NCBI GenBank assembly: GCA_050701115.1 | Contig: JBOHER010000035.1 | Coordinates: 1 to 9,531 of the forward strand | DNA length: 9,531 bases | From: JBOHER01 sp050701115 | GTDB taxonomy: Bacteria; Actinomycetota; Actinomycetes; Mycobacteriales; Pseudonocardiaceae | Direction: 5' to 3' | Part shown: one piece after another, positions 1-5,720 of the stretch | How the letters are laid out: every line of letters begins with the position of its first letter | Numbering within the stretch: position 1 is the first letter of the stretch | Position numbers and translations under genes: made by a program | Notes under the pieces: model-generated | Database searches by the model: none | What the model was told of the DNA's origin: nothing | The model's input: the letters and a program-made list of their open reading frames with translations, nothing else

Positions 1-36
1 GGTAACCTCCACGCCGGATTCCAGCTTTAATGCGGA

Positions 37-1107
37 CTAGTTTTGTACGGTAAGGGCGAGACCGGTACGGAGCGCGGCGGCAATCTCCAGGGTGGCGTCC
101 CGGAATCGCCTGCCGACCCCGAGGAAGTTCACGAAGCCGTGGATGAGGTCCGCCTGGCGGTTCAGCGCGACCGGGACGCCCGCCTTACGCATAGCGTGCG
201 CGTACTCCTCCCCCTCGTCCCGCAACGGATCGAACCCCGCGGTAACCAGATAAGCGGGCGGTAGGCCGGACAGGTCCTCGGTGAGTAGCGGTGACAGTTG
301 GGGATGGGTGAGATCGATGCCCTCGGGTACGTAGTGGCCTTCGAACCAGTCCAGCTCGGCGCTGGTGAGGAAGAAACCCTCACCGAACAGCTCACGTGAG
401 CGCCTGCGCGCGCTGTAATCCACCACCGGGTAGATCAACAGTTGGAACGCGGGTGCGGGTCCGCCACGCTGGGTCGCCTGCTGGGCGACGACGGCGCTGA
501 GGTTGCCGCCCGCGCTGTCGCCGCCAACCGCGATTCTGGCGGGATCGACGCCGAGCGCCTCGGCATTAGCGTGCGCGTAATCGAAGGCGGCCAGCGCGTC
601 CTCGCATCCCGCCGGGAAGGGGTGTTCGGGTGCGAGGCGATAGTCCACAGAGAGCACCCGCACGCCCGCGTACACGGCAAGGAACCGCGCGGTGTTGTCA
701 TGGCTGTCCATGCTGCCGAGTACGAAGCCGCCGCCATGGTAGAAGACCAGCATCGGCGCAGGCTGTTCCAGCCGGGCGGGCAGGTACAGGCGGGCGCCGA
801 TCGATCCAGTTGCCGTGGGGATTCGCAGTTCGCGGGTGGCCACATCACCGAGGGTGCGATCCGCCACCATGCTCGCCGAGGCTTCCAGCCGGGCGCGCAC
901 CACCGCGGGGCTTCCCGCGCCCGCCAGGGTGGTTCCGGAGAGCTTGAGCATGCGGAGCAGCAGCTGAGCGTCCAGGGCCAGCTCTTGACCATCCATCCGG
1001 ATCGGCGGGCCGGCGAGACGGCGGCGGGCACGCTTCGGTAGGGCGAAAGCGGCGCGCAGGGCGGCCGCTTGGACGGTGATGGGTACCCGCTCGGACAGCG
1101 TCGGCAT
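37..1107 (-). CDS. HSL-type alpha/beta hydrolase (esterase/lipase)
   Basis: Predicted carboxylester hydrolase of the hormone-sensitive-lipase (alpha/beta hydrolase fold 3, LipI/NlhH-like) family, 356 aa. Seen: the oxyanion-hole motif HGGGF at residues 124-128; nucleophile elbow GDSAGG with Ser198; GFDPLRDEG with the likely acid Asp293; LIHGF with catalytic His323. Spacing and length fit the family (about 310-360 aa). Residues 1-100 form a helical cap region, and no signal peptide is evident, so it is probably cytoplasmic. The start is the ATG at 1107, because a GAGGAGGA Shine-Dalgarno sits a few bases upstream; the frame stays open to 1422, but that would run through the divergent reductase gene. 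The natural substrate cannot be told from sequence. It is divergent from the flavin reductase at 1304, with a repeat-bearing 196-bp gap between them. Confidence 0.92.
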   Translation of the reverse strand: MPTLSERVPITVQAAALRAAFALPKRARRRLAGPPIRMDGQELALDAQLLLRMLKLSGTTLAGAGSPAVVRARLEASASMVADRTLGDVATRELRIPTATGSIGARLYLPARLEQPAPMLVFYHGGGFVLGSMDSHDNTARFLAVYAGVRVLSVDYRLAPEHPFPAGCEDALAAFDYAHANAEALGVDPARIAVGGDSAGGNLSAVVAQQATQRGGPAPAFQLLIYPVVDYSARRRSRELFGEGFFLTSAELDWFEGHYVPEGIDLTHPQLSPLLTEDLSGLPPAYLVTAGFDPLRDEGEEYAHAMRKAGVPVALNRQADLIHGFVNFLGVGRRFRDATLEIAAALRTGLALTVQN

Positions 1108-1110
1108 TGC

Positions 1111-1118
1111 TCCTCCTC
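1111..1118 (-). promoter_or_regulatory. Ribosome binding site of the esterase
   Basis: On the minus strand the sequence reads GAGGAGGA, followed by a few bases and ATG (1107). It is purine-rich and close to an ideal anti-SD match, although the spacing is short. It decides the start codon against the long in-frame upstream extension. Confidence 0.7.
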
Positions 1119-1191
1119 GAACAGCCAGATACCGGCAGTCTCCCGCATCGAGTGCGAGCCTTGCCACTGGGCCTGGACCTCGACCCGGCTG

Positions 1192-1252
1192 GAGGTCGTA
1201 CTGTGCTTGAGGTCGTACTGCTTGAGGTCGTACTCGGGCTTGAGGTCGTATT
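1192..1252. repeat. Four direct repeats GAGGTCGTA(C/T)T in a divergent promoter region
   Basis: Copies lie at 1192-1202, 1209-1219, 1224-1234 and 1242-1252, with start-to-start spacings of 17, 15 and 18 bp. The first three are identical over 11 bp; the fourth differs at one base (GTATT for GTACT). Copies 2-4 are each preceded by CTT. GACCTC at 1176-1181 faces the first copy as an inverted half. The cluster lies between the divergent esterase and reductase start codons and ends about 50 bp from the reductase start. It may be a multi-site operator for both genes, or a small tandem repeat without function. Confidence 0.7.
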
Positions 1253-1287
1253 GGACTGGGGAGGTGGCGTGCGGCATGGGCCGCGAC

Positions 1288-1293
1288 GAGGAG
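1288..1293 (+). promoter_or_regulatory. Ribosome binding site of the flavin reductase
   Basis: GAGGAG lies 10 nt before the ATG at 1304, 4 nt before a GTG at 1298 and 1 nt before an ATG at 1295. The spacing favours 1304; 1298 remains possible. Confidence 0.55.
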
Positions 1294-1303
1294 AATGGTG
1301 ACG

Positions 1304-1864
1304 ATGGCGATCAACGTGGTGGGAATCGGCGGTTCGCTTCGCGAGGGTTCACAGTCCGAGCAGGCGTTGCGCATCGCGCTGGACGGTGCGGCGGAGGCAG
1401 GTGCCACCACCACCGCGATCACCGGAGCCCGCCTGGTGCTTCCCTTCTATGACATCGCCATCGCTGAGCGGTCGGCGGAGGCCAACGAACTGGTCGAGGC
1501 CATCCGTGTCGCCGATGGGCTCATCGTCGTCTCGCCCGGTTATCACGGGGGCTTGTCCGGCCTGGTGAAGAACGCCCTTGACTACGTCGAGGACCTGCAC
1601 CACGCCGAGCGCCCCTATCTCGAGGGTCGCGCGGTGGGCACGATCGCGGTGGCGTTCGGCTGGCAGGCGGCGGTGACCACGCTGAACCAACTGCGCACCA
1701 CCGTGCACGCATTGCGGGGCTGGCCGACCCCGCTCGGGGCCGCGGTGAACTCGGTGGAGACCAAGTTCGACGAGTCCGGGGGTGCCAGCGACGAGAAGGT
1801 GGAGGCGACGCTACGCCTGATCGGTGCACAGGTCGTGGATTTCGCCGAGAGGCAACGGCCCTAG
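1304..1864 (+). CDS. NADPH-dependent FMN reductase family flavoprotein
   Basis: Flavodoxin-like FMN-binding oxidoreductase of the NADPH-dependent FMN reductase (SsuE/azoreductase-like) family, 186 aa, a normal length. Seen: beta1 followed by the phosphate loop GGSLREGS (about residues 9-16), which holds the FMN phosphate; the isoalloxazine-contacting loop VVSPGYHGGLSG (75-86); and the family helix LVKNALDYVE (87-96). A central beta strand, VGTIAVAFG, is at 111-119. Such enzymes pass electrons from NAD(P)H through FMN to quinones, azo compounds or a partner monooxygenase; nothing nearby names the acceptor. There is no membrane segment, so it is probably cytosolic. Alternative starts are the ATG at 1295 and GTG at 1298. 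It is divergent from the esterase and convergent with the Uma2 gene, so it is probably transcribed alone. Confidence 0.9.
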   Translation: MAINVVGIGGSLREGSQSEQALRIALDGAAEAGATTTAITGARLVLPFYDIAIAERSAEANELVEAIRVADGLIVVSPGYHGGLSGLVKNALDYVEDLHHAERPYLEGRAVGTIAVAFGWQAAVTTLNQLRTTVHALRGWPTPLGAAVNSVETKFDESGGASDEKVEATLRLIGAQVVDFAERQRP

Positions 1865-1881
1865 CGGGTCACGTTACCCGC
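1864..1881. terminator. Small hairpin over two convergent stop codons
   Basis: GCGGGT (1864-1869) and ACCCGC (1876-1881) form a perfect 6-bp inverted repeat around a 6-nt loop. It contains the last base of the reductase stop codon and the stop codon of the Uma2 gene. No U-tract follows on either strand, so activity as a bidirectional terminator is only a suggestion. Confidence 0.3.
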
Positions 1882-2456
1882 AGCGTCGCCGGGTCGAGTT
1901 TTATCGGGATCGGCTCGGTCGCGGAGAGGATCTCACCCGCTCCAACAATCCGGGTGACCTCGTACTCGCCGAGCCCGACGAGTTCGTGAGTGATGATCAA
2001 CGGCAGCGGTTTGGTTCGGCCGCGGTAGTCTTCGGTTTCGATCCGCCAGAAATGCGGAATGCCCGCCTCTGCGTACAGGTACGGCTTTTCCGTGCGATCG
2101 CGGGTGCGTGAGCCGGGCGACACGATCTCGACAACGAGGCGCACGGCGGGGGGTTCGATCAGTAGCTGCGATGACTTACTCAGGTCAGACGTGGCCACGG
2201 TCAGGTCCGGTATGAGCAGCTGATCACCAGCCAGCCGTACACCGACGCCCTCCCAGATACGTACTTGTGCTCCCACCGAATGGGCCGCGTCCCTCAGCAT
2301 CGTGTGTAACCGGAAGGACAGATCCTGATGACGGGGGCTAGGCGGCGGATTCATGATCAGCGCCCCGTCGACCAGTTCGTAGCGTGCGCCGTCCTCGGGT
2401 AGCGCGAGCACGTTCTGCACTGTCCACGACCCGAGATCCTTGCGCGCGGCGGTCAT
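1869..2456 (-). CDS. Uma2 family (DUF820) putative PD-(D/E)XK-fold nuclease
   Basis: 195-aa protein recognised as Uma2/DUF820, a restriction-endonuclease-like fold family common in multiple copies in actinomycetes and cyanobacteria. Seen: N-terminal LPEDGARYELVDG with Glu27; a PRHQDLSFRL helix (41-50); LLIPDLTVA with Asp84; strand VRLVVEIVSPGS with Glu110; and RDRTEKPYLYAEAGIPHFWRIE with Lys124, the family pattern for the E/D..ExV..K active site. All the likely catalytic residues are present, so it is not an obvious relic. The biological role of Uma2 proteins is not established. The start at 2456 is well supported by GGGAGGTG six to seven bases upstream. It lies downstream of the S9 peptidase on the same strand across a 111-bp gap and probably has its own promoter. 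Confidence 0.88.
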   Translation of the reverse strand: MTAARKDLGSWTVQNVLALPEDGARYELVDGALIMNPPPSPRHQDLSFRLHTMLRDAAHSVGAQVRIWEGVGVRLAGDQLLIPDLTVATSDLSKSSQLLIEPPAVRLVVEIVSPGSRTRDRTEKPYLYAEAGIPHFWRIETEDYRGRTKPLPLIITHELVGLGEYEVTRIVGAGEILSATEPIPIKLDPATLRVT

Positions 2457-2460
2457 GACT

Positions 2461-2468
2461 CACCTCCC
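2461..2468 (-). promoter_or_regulatory. Strong ribosome binding site of the Uma2 gene
   Basis: The minus strand reads GGGAGGTG, then AGTC and ATG (2456). This near-ideal Shine-Dalgarno fixes the start. Confidence 0.7.
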
Positions 2469-2503
2469 GTGGCGTGTATCAAGCATCGCACGTTCAGCCC
2501 CCA

Positions 2504-2517
2504 TGATGTCGACGTCA
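2504..2517. promoter_or_regulatory. 14-bp near-palindrome upstream of the Uma2 gene
   Basis: TGATGTCGACGTCA is a palindrome apart from one mismatched base pair and is centred on GTCGAC, about 47-60 bp before the Uma2 start. The position suits an operator or activator site, but no convincing -35/-10 pair was identified beside it. The assignment is weak. Confidence 0.3.
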
Positions 2518-2520
2518 GTG

Positions 2521-2562
2521 ACCTGGCGATCACCGCCGGTGGGCACGCTACGGGAGCCCGCC
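2521..2562 (-). terminator. Tandem GC-rich stems after the S9 peptidase stop
   Basis: Just after the peptidase stop (2568) the minus strand can form GGCGGGC/GCCCACC (2556-2562 with 2538-2544, one mismatch, 11-nt loop). An alternative overlapping stem is ACC-GGCG/CGCC-GGT (2521-2540, one bulge). There is no U-run. These could be a non-canonical terminator separating the peptidase from the Uma2 gene. Confidence 0.25.
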
Positions 2563-2567
2563 GACAT

Positions 2568-4403
2568 TCAGCGCAGGCCGATGGCCCGTTGCGCGAAGTG
2601 CACCTCGATCGCGGTCTGCTTGATCGTCTCGGCCACCACAAGGGAGCCGTGCCCTGCGTCGTAGCGGTAGAACTCGTAGACCGCGCCACGGTCGGCAAGC
2701 CGTTCCAGGTAGTTCTCGATCTGGCGGATCGGGCATCGGGGATCGTTGTCCCCGGCCAGTACCAGGGCGGGGGCGCGCACCGCGTCGACGTAGGTGATGG
2801 GGGAGCACTCCCGGTACACGGCAGGCACCTCCTCTGGCGACCCGCCGAACAGCGCTCGGTCGAAGGAACGCAATTGCTCCATTTCGTCCGCATAGGCCGC
2901 GACATAGTCGGCGACCGGGACACCTGCGATGCCTGCTGCCCATCGCTCCGGCTGGGTGCCCAGTGCGAGCAGGGTGAGGTAGCCACCCCAGGACGCTCCG
3001 TTGACGATGCAGGCATCTGCTTTGGACAGTGCACTATGTACTGCCCAATCATGAACCGCGGCGACGTCATTGAGTTCGGTGAGACCAGGCCTGCCCTCGA
3101 TGGCATCCCGCCATGCCGAGCCGTACCCGGTCGAGCCTCGATAGTTGACCTCTACCACGGCGAAACCGGCGTCCAGCCAGACCGCCCGGTACGGCGAGAA
3201 CCTGTCTTCGTCGGCCGCGTGCGGGCCGCCGTGCAGGGTGAACACGGTCGGCAGCGGTCCTTCGGGAGCGTCGGCCGGACGTGACACCAGCGCGTGAATC
3301 CGGCCACCGACGCCGTCGACGAATGCATCAGTCAGGGGAACCGAATCCGGCGCACGCTCACCGGGGGGTTCCAGCAGCACCCGATCCGTGCCGTCGGCGT
3401 TCCGGGCGCGGACCATGGGTGGCGTCTGCGCGCAGGACCAGGAGTATTCGACGGTCCCATCGGGGCGTACGCCCGCGCCGCCGATCCGCCCCGGCGGAGT
3501 ATCCACAGTGCACAGTTCGCCTGTGGATAAGTCGTAGCGGTGCAAGGAACTGCGGCCGGAGTGGAAGTGCAGCACCAGCAGTGCTTCGGCTTGCGGATAC
3601 CAGGTTGCCGAAACCTCGCCCGGCAGGTCAAGGGCTATCTCGGTTTCGGCGTCGGAGTCGATGTTCCAGATCAGCAGCTCTTCCCGGCCGTGACGCTCAT
3701 GCAGGACGAGCAACCGGGAATCGCCTGCGATGGGCGAGAACTCGAGCGCCTCCAGCCCCTTGCCTGCGCCATCCCACTTGTCCGCGATCGTGCTGTAGTC
3801 CGTTGTGGACAGAACGCGCAGTGCGGGGTGGCGAGAGTCGCCGTGCTCAGAATGCGAGATCGCGAGCAGGCGCTCATCGCGGGAGAGGGCAGACACGCCC
3901 GCGTCGTCGCTGCTGGCGTAGCAGGCGCGGGTCGTACCGTTCGAGCTCGCGTACAGCGTGCTGCCATCGTCGGTGGAGACACCGACCGCGGTGACCCGAT
4001 GGCCGATCTGCAGCCCGGCCGGGTATCCGTCCGGAACGTCGGTCAGCGCCTTTCCCGGGGCGGTGCCGTCGGCGACGAACGGCTCGCGTACCCAGGAACC
4101 GAACTCGTCGCCGTCGGTGTCGTTGAACCACCAGATCGACTCACCGTCGGGCGGCAGCGCGGCGTGTAGGGTGCCGTTCGGCCGCTCGGTGACCTTGCGG
4201 TGCTGGTCGTTGGCGCGGTCCCAGGCGTAAACCTCCCACACGCCGGTGGCGTTGGAGACGTACAGGCTCGCCGCGGGAGCGTCGATCGCCCAGCCCGGGG
4301 CGGACACCCGCGGTGCGGTGAAGCGGGCACGCCAGCGCGCTTCGGTCCGCTCGTCGTCGAAGAGCCGGTCGGGCACTACCGGGGCGGGCCGGGAAGTCGT
4401 CAC
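2568..4403 (-). CDS. S9 (prolyl oligopeptidase) family serine peptidase
   Basis: 611-aa two-domain peptidase of the POP/acylaminoacyl-peptidase group (S9). Residues about 20-360 are a blade-rich beta-propeller with repeated strand patterns and Asp/Gly turns. Residues about 365-611 are the alpha/beta hydrolase domain. Seen: LHGGPH (390-395) and NYRGSTGYG (420-428), the usual oxyanion and cap region; NGASWGGYL with nucleophile Ser471; LAGDNDPRCP with Asp554; and YDAGHGS with His585. The triad is complete and the length is typical. No signal peptide is seen, so it is predicted to be a cytosolic peptidase cleaving short peptides or acyl-amino acids after the propeller filters substrate size. The GTG start at 4403 is abutted by a G-run rather than a clean SD, so the exact start is less sure than the gene. 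It follows tRNA-Pro on the same strand across 168 bp of structured sequence. Confidence 0.93.
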   Translation of the reverse strand: MTTSRPAPVVPDRLFDDERTEARWRARFTAPRVSAPGWAIDAPAASLYVSNATGVWEVYAWDRANDQHRKVTERPNGTLHAALPPDGESIWWFNDTDGDEFGSWVREPFVADGTAPGKALTDVPDGYPAGLQIGHRVTAVGVSTDDGSTLYASSNGTTRACYASSDDAGVSALSRDERLLAISHSEHGDSRHPALRVLSTTDYSTIADKWDGAGKGLEALEFSPIAGDSRLLVLHERHGREELLIWNIDSDAETEIALDLPGEVSATWYPQAEALLVLHFHSGRSSLHRYDLSTGELCTVDTPPGRIGGAGVRPDGTVEYSWSCAQTPPMVRARNADGTDRVLLEPPGERAPDSVPLTDAFVDGVGGRIHALVSRPADAPEGPLPTVFTLHGGPHAADEDRFSPYRAVWLDAGFAVVEVNYRGSTGYGSAWRDAIEGRPGLTELNDVAAVHDWAVHSALSKADACIVNGASWGGYLTLLALGTQPERWAAGIAGVPVADYVAAYADEMEQLRSFDRALFGGSPEEVPAVYRECSPITYVDAVRAPALVLAGDNDPRCPIRQIENYLERLADRGAVYEFYRYDAGHGSLVVAETIKQTAIEVHFAQRAIGLR

Positions 4404-4430
4404 CCCCCGATCGTGCCAGGCCGCAAGAAA

Positions 4431-4509
4431 CCCGCACCGTATGGGTATTGGGGGCTCGGCCCACGTAAGGGGCCCGCACCATAGGGGGCTTGGGGGAGTC
4501 GCTCCCCCA
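4431..4509. repeat. GC-rich intergenic element with direct and inverted repeats
   Basis: CCCGCACC occurs at 4431-4438 and again at 4473-4480, each followed by TA and G-runs ending in GGGGGCT. Between them GGCCC (4458-4462) pairs with GGGCC (4470-4474) around 7 nt. At the end TGGGGGAG (4491-4498) and CTCCCCCA (4502-4509) form a perfect 8-bp hairpin with a TCG loop. The element lies between the tRNA trailer and the peptidase start. It looks like a dispersed intergenic palindromic repeat, but copy number elsewhere cannot be judged from this window. Confidence 0.55.
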
Positions 4510-4517
4510 GTACGACA

Positions 4518-4564
4518 ACGGAGCGACCTGGGTTCGCGCGTTCCGCGAACGCAGGCCGCTCCGT
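4518..4564 (-). terminator. Long stem-loop just after tRNA-Pro
   Basis: Arms 4518-4538 and 4544-4564 pair at 19 of 21 positions: ACGGAGCG, mismatch, CCTG, mismatch, GTTCGCG, around a 5-nt loop. On the minus strand the stem begins 7 nt after the tRNA 3' end (4572) and is followed by TGTCGTAC, a weak U-tract. It is most likely the tRNA transcript's terminator or a 3' trailer structure that guides end processing. Confidence 0.55.
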
Positions 4565-4571
4565 CGATCCG

Positions 4572-4645
4572 TCGGGGTGGCGGGATTTGAACCCACGACC
4601 TCCTCGACCCGAACGAGGCACGCTACCAAGCTGCGCCACACCCCG
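4572..4645 (-). tRNA. tRNA-Pro (anticodon CGG)
   Basis: A complete 74-nt cloverleaf is readable on the minus strand. Acceptor stem CGGGGTG/CACCCCG has 7 pairs with discriminator A. The D arm is GCGC/GCGT with loop AGCTTGGTA. The anticodon stem CCTCG/CGAGG has loop TTCGGGT, and the anticodon CGG at 4609-4611 reads CCG. The variable loop is AGGTC, and the T arm is GTGGG/CCCGC with loop TTCAAAT. C1-G72 plus A73 is the bacterial tRNA-Pro identity pattern. CCA is not encoded. It starts 29 nt after the metallophosphoesterase stop on the same strand, so co-transcription is possible, and a strong hairpin follows. Confidence 0.97.
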
Positions 4646-4674
4646 AGGCTTGCTGAATCGGGCCGTGGTGAAGT

Positions 4675-5652
4675 CTAACGGACGTTGCTCCGCGCCTTGA
4701 ACCGGGCTAGTACCCGCTGCGGTGGCTGCTTGAGACCTCGGGGAACGAGGGTGAGCAGGCTGGCCTCGGGCGGGCAGGCGAACCGCACCGGGGCGAACGG
4801 GGAGGTCCCTAGACCTGCGGAAACGTGCAGCCACATGTCGGCGCCCCAGCGGGACGCGCCGCGCGCACGCGACCGGTCGAGTTCGCAGTTGGTGACGAGT
4901 GCGCCGAACCCGGGGATGCGCAGTTGTCCGCCGTGGGTGTGCCCGGCGAGCACGAGGTCGTAGCCGTCGGCGGCGAAGCGGTCGAGCACGCGCGGTTCGG
5001 GGGAGTGACTCAGGCCGAGCCGCAATGCGGCCGTCACGTCCGGTCTCCCGGCGATCGTGGCGTAGCGGTCGCGGTACAGGTGTGGATCGTCGACTCCGGC
5101 GACGTAGATCGGCTGGTCGGCGACGGTGATGGTGTGCGTGGTGTGCGTGGCGTCGAGCCAGCCGCGCTCGATGAACGCGGCCCTGAGGTCCTGCCAGGGC
5201 AGTTCGGGGCCGTGAATTTGCTTCTTCCTGCCCTGCGGCATGAGGTAGCGCCCGGGGTTCTTCGGCTTGGGACCGTAGTAGTCGTTGCTGCCGAAGACGA
5301 ACAGGCCGGGAACATCCAGCAGCGGACCGAGTGCGCGCAGCACGGCAGGCACGGCATGCCGGTGTGAGAGGTTGTCGCCGGTGTTGACCACGAGATCCGG
5401 TTCGAGGTCGGCCAGCGCGGCAACCCAACGCTGCTTGGACTTGTGTCCGGGCAGCATGTGCAGGTCGGAGATGTGCAGCACCCTGACGGGGCGAGCGTCG
5501 CGAGCGAGCACCGGGATCTCGGCCGCCCGCAACGTCCAGTGCTTGCGCTCGATCAGCGACGCGTAGCCGACGGTCGCTGCGCCGAGCGCCACGGTGGCCG
5601 TAGCCGCCTTGCGCAGCGCGTCGAGGGTCCGGTTTTCCTTGGCTGTGCTCAC
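4675..5652 (-). CDS. Membrane-anchored metallophosphoesterase (Rv3683-like)
   Basis: Calcineurin-like metallophosphoesterase, 325 aa from the GTG at 5652. Seen: an N-terminal hydrophobic segment (about residues 15-33), either a signal anchor or a signal peptide; then the metal-site motifs HISDLH (Asp63, His65), NTGDN (Asp93), GSND (Asn123), LSHSP (His216) and AGHTHGGQ (His238, His240). The bimetal centre is complete, so it should hydrolyse a phosphomono- or diester, probably at the outer face of the membrane; the substrate is unknown. Its place after ponA2 matches Rv3683 in M. tuberculosis, which is of similar length. The frame is open back to 5805, but that would overlap the ponA2 3' end, and residues before 5652 show no conserved character. 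No SD is visible, and a TATCCT box 8 nt upstream suggests a leaderless transcript. Confidence 0.92.
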   Translation of the reverse strand: MSTAKENRTLDALRKAATATVALGAATVGYASLIERKHWTLRAAEIPVLARDARPVRVLHISDLHMLPGHKSKQRWVAALADLEPDLVVNTGDNLSHRHAVPAVLRALGPLLDVPGLFVFGSNDYYGPKPKNPGRYLMPQGRKKQIHGPELPWQDLRAAFIERGWLDATHTTHTITVADQPIYVAGVDDPHLYRDRYATIAGRPDVTAALRLGLSHSPEPRVLDRFAADGYDLVLAGHTHGGQLRIPGFGALVTNCELDRSRARGASRWGADMWLHVSAGLGTSPFAPVRFACPPEASLLTLVPRGLKQPPQRVLARFKARSNVR

Positions 5653-5660
5653 GAATGAAC

Positions 5661-5666
5661 AGGATA
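5661..5666 (-). promoter_or_regulatory. Candidate -10 box of a leaderless metallophosphoesterase mRNA
   Basis: The minus strand reads TATCCT, 8 nt, then GTG (5652). It matches the TANNNT actinobacterial -10, and the distance places +1 at or next to the start codon. No good -35 is seen. Confidence 0.35.
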
Positions 5667-5720
5667 CGTGCTCGACCTGGTCTGAGCCGCCGCCGCAGGC
5701 GTGATCGGGTTCACGCCGTC

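Noticed and set aside
13..25. Small hairpin GCCGG-ATT-CCAGC downstream of the esterase as a terminator
   Set aside because: Only five pairs, with one mismatch or wobble depending on strand; the short TTT follows on the plus strand, the wrong side for the esterase. Too weak to call.
1108..1422. In-frame extension of the esterase to an upstream start at 1422 (461 aa)
   Set aside because: It would overlap the 5' part of the reductase gene and the repeat region, adds low-complexity Pro/Arg/Gln sequence with no family match, and ignores the strong RBS at 1111-1118.
2469..3284. Open frame on the plus strand opposite the S9 peptidase
   Set aside because: It is antisense to the catalytic domain of a clear peptidase, with no motif and no RBS.
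4572..4645. tRNA-Pro as an integration (att) site for a mobile element
   Set aside because: No second copy of the tRNA 3' end, no integrase and no phage or ICE gene occurs in the window.
4400..5428. 342-codon minus-strand frame across the metallophosphoesterase and tRNA
   Set aside because: It reads through a tRNA gene in an alternative frame of a well-supported gene, and its composition is Arg/Pro-rich as expected of an out-of-frame GC-rich translation.
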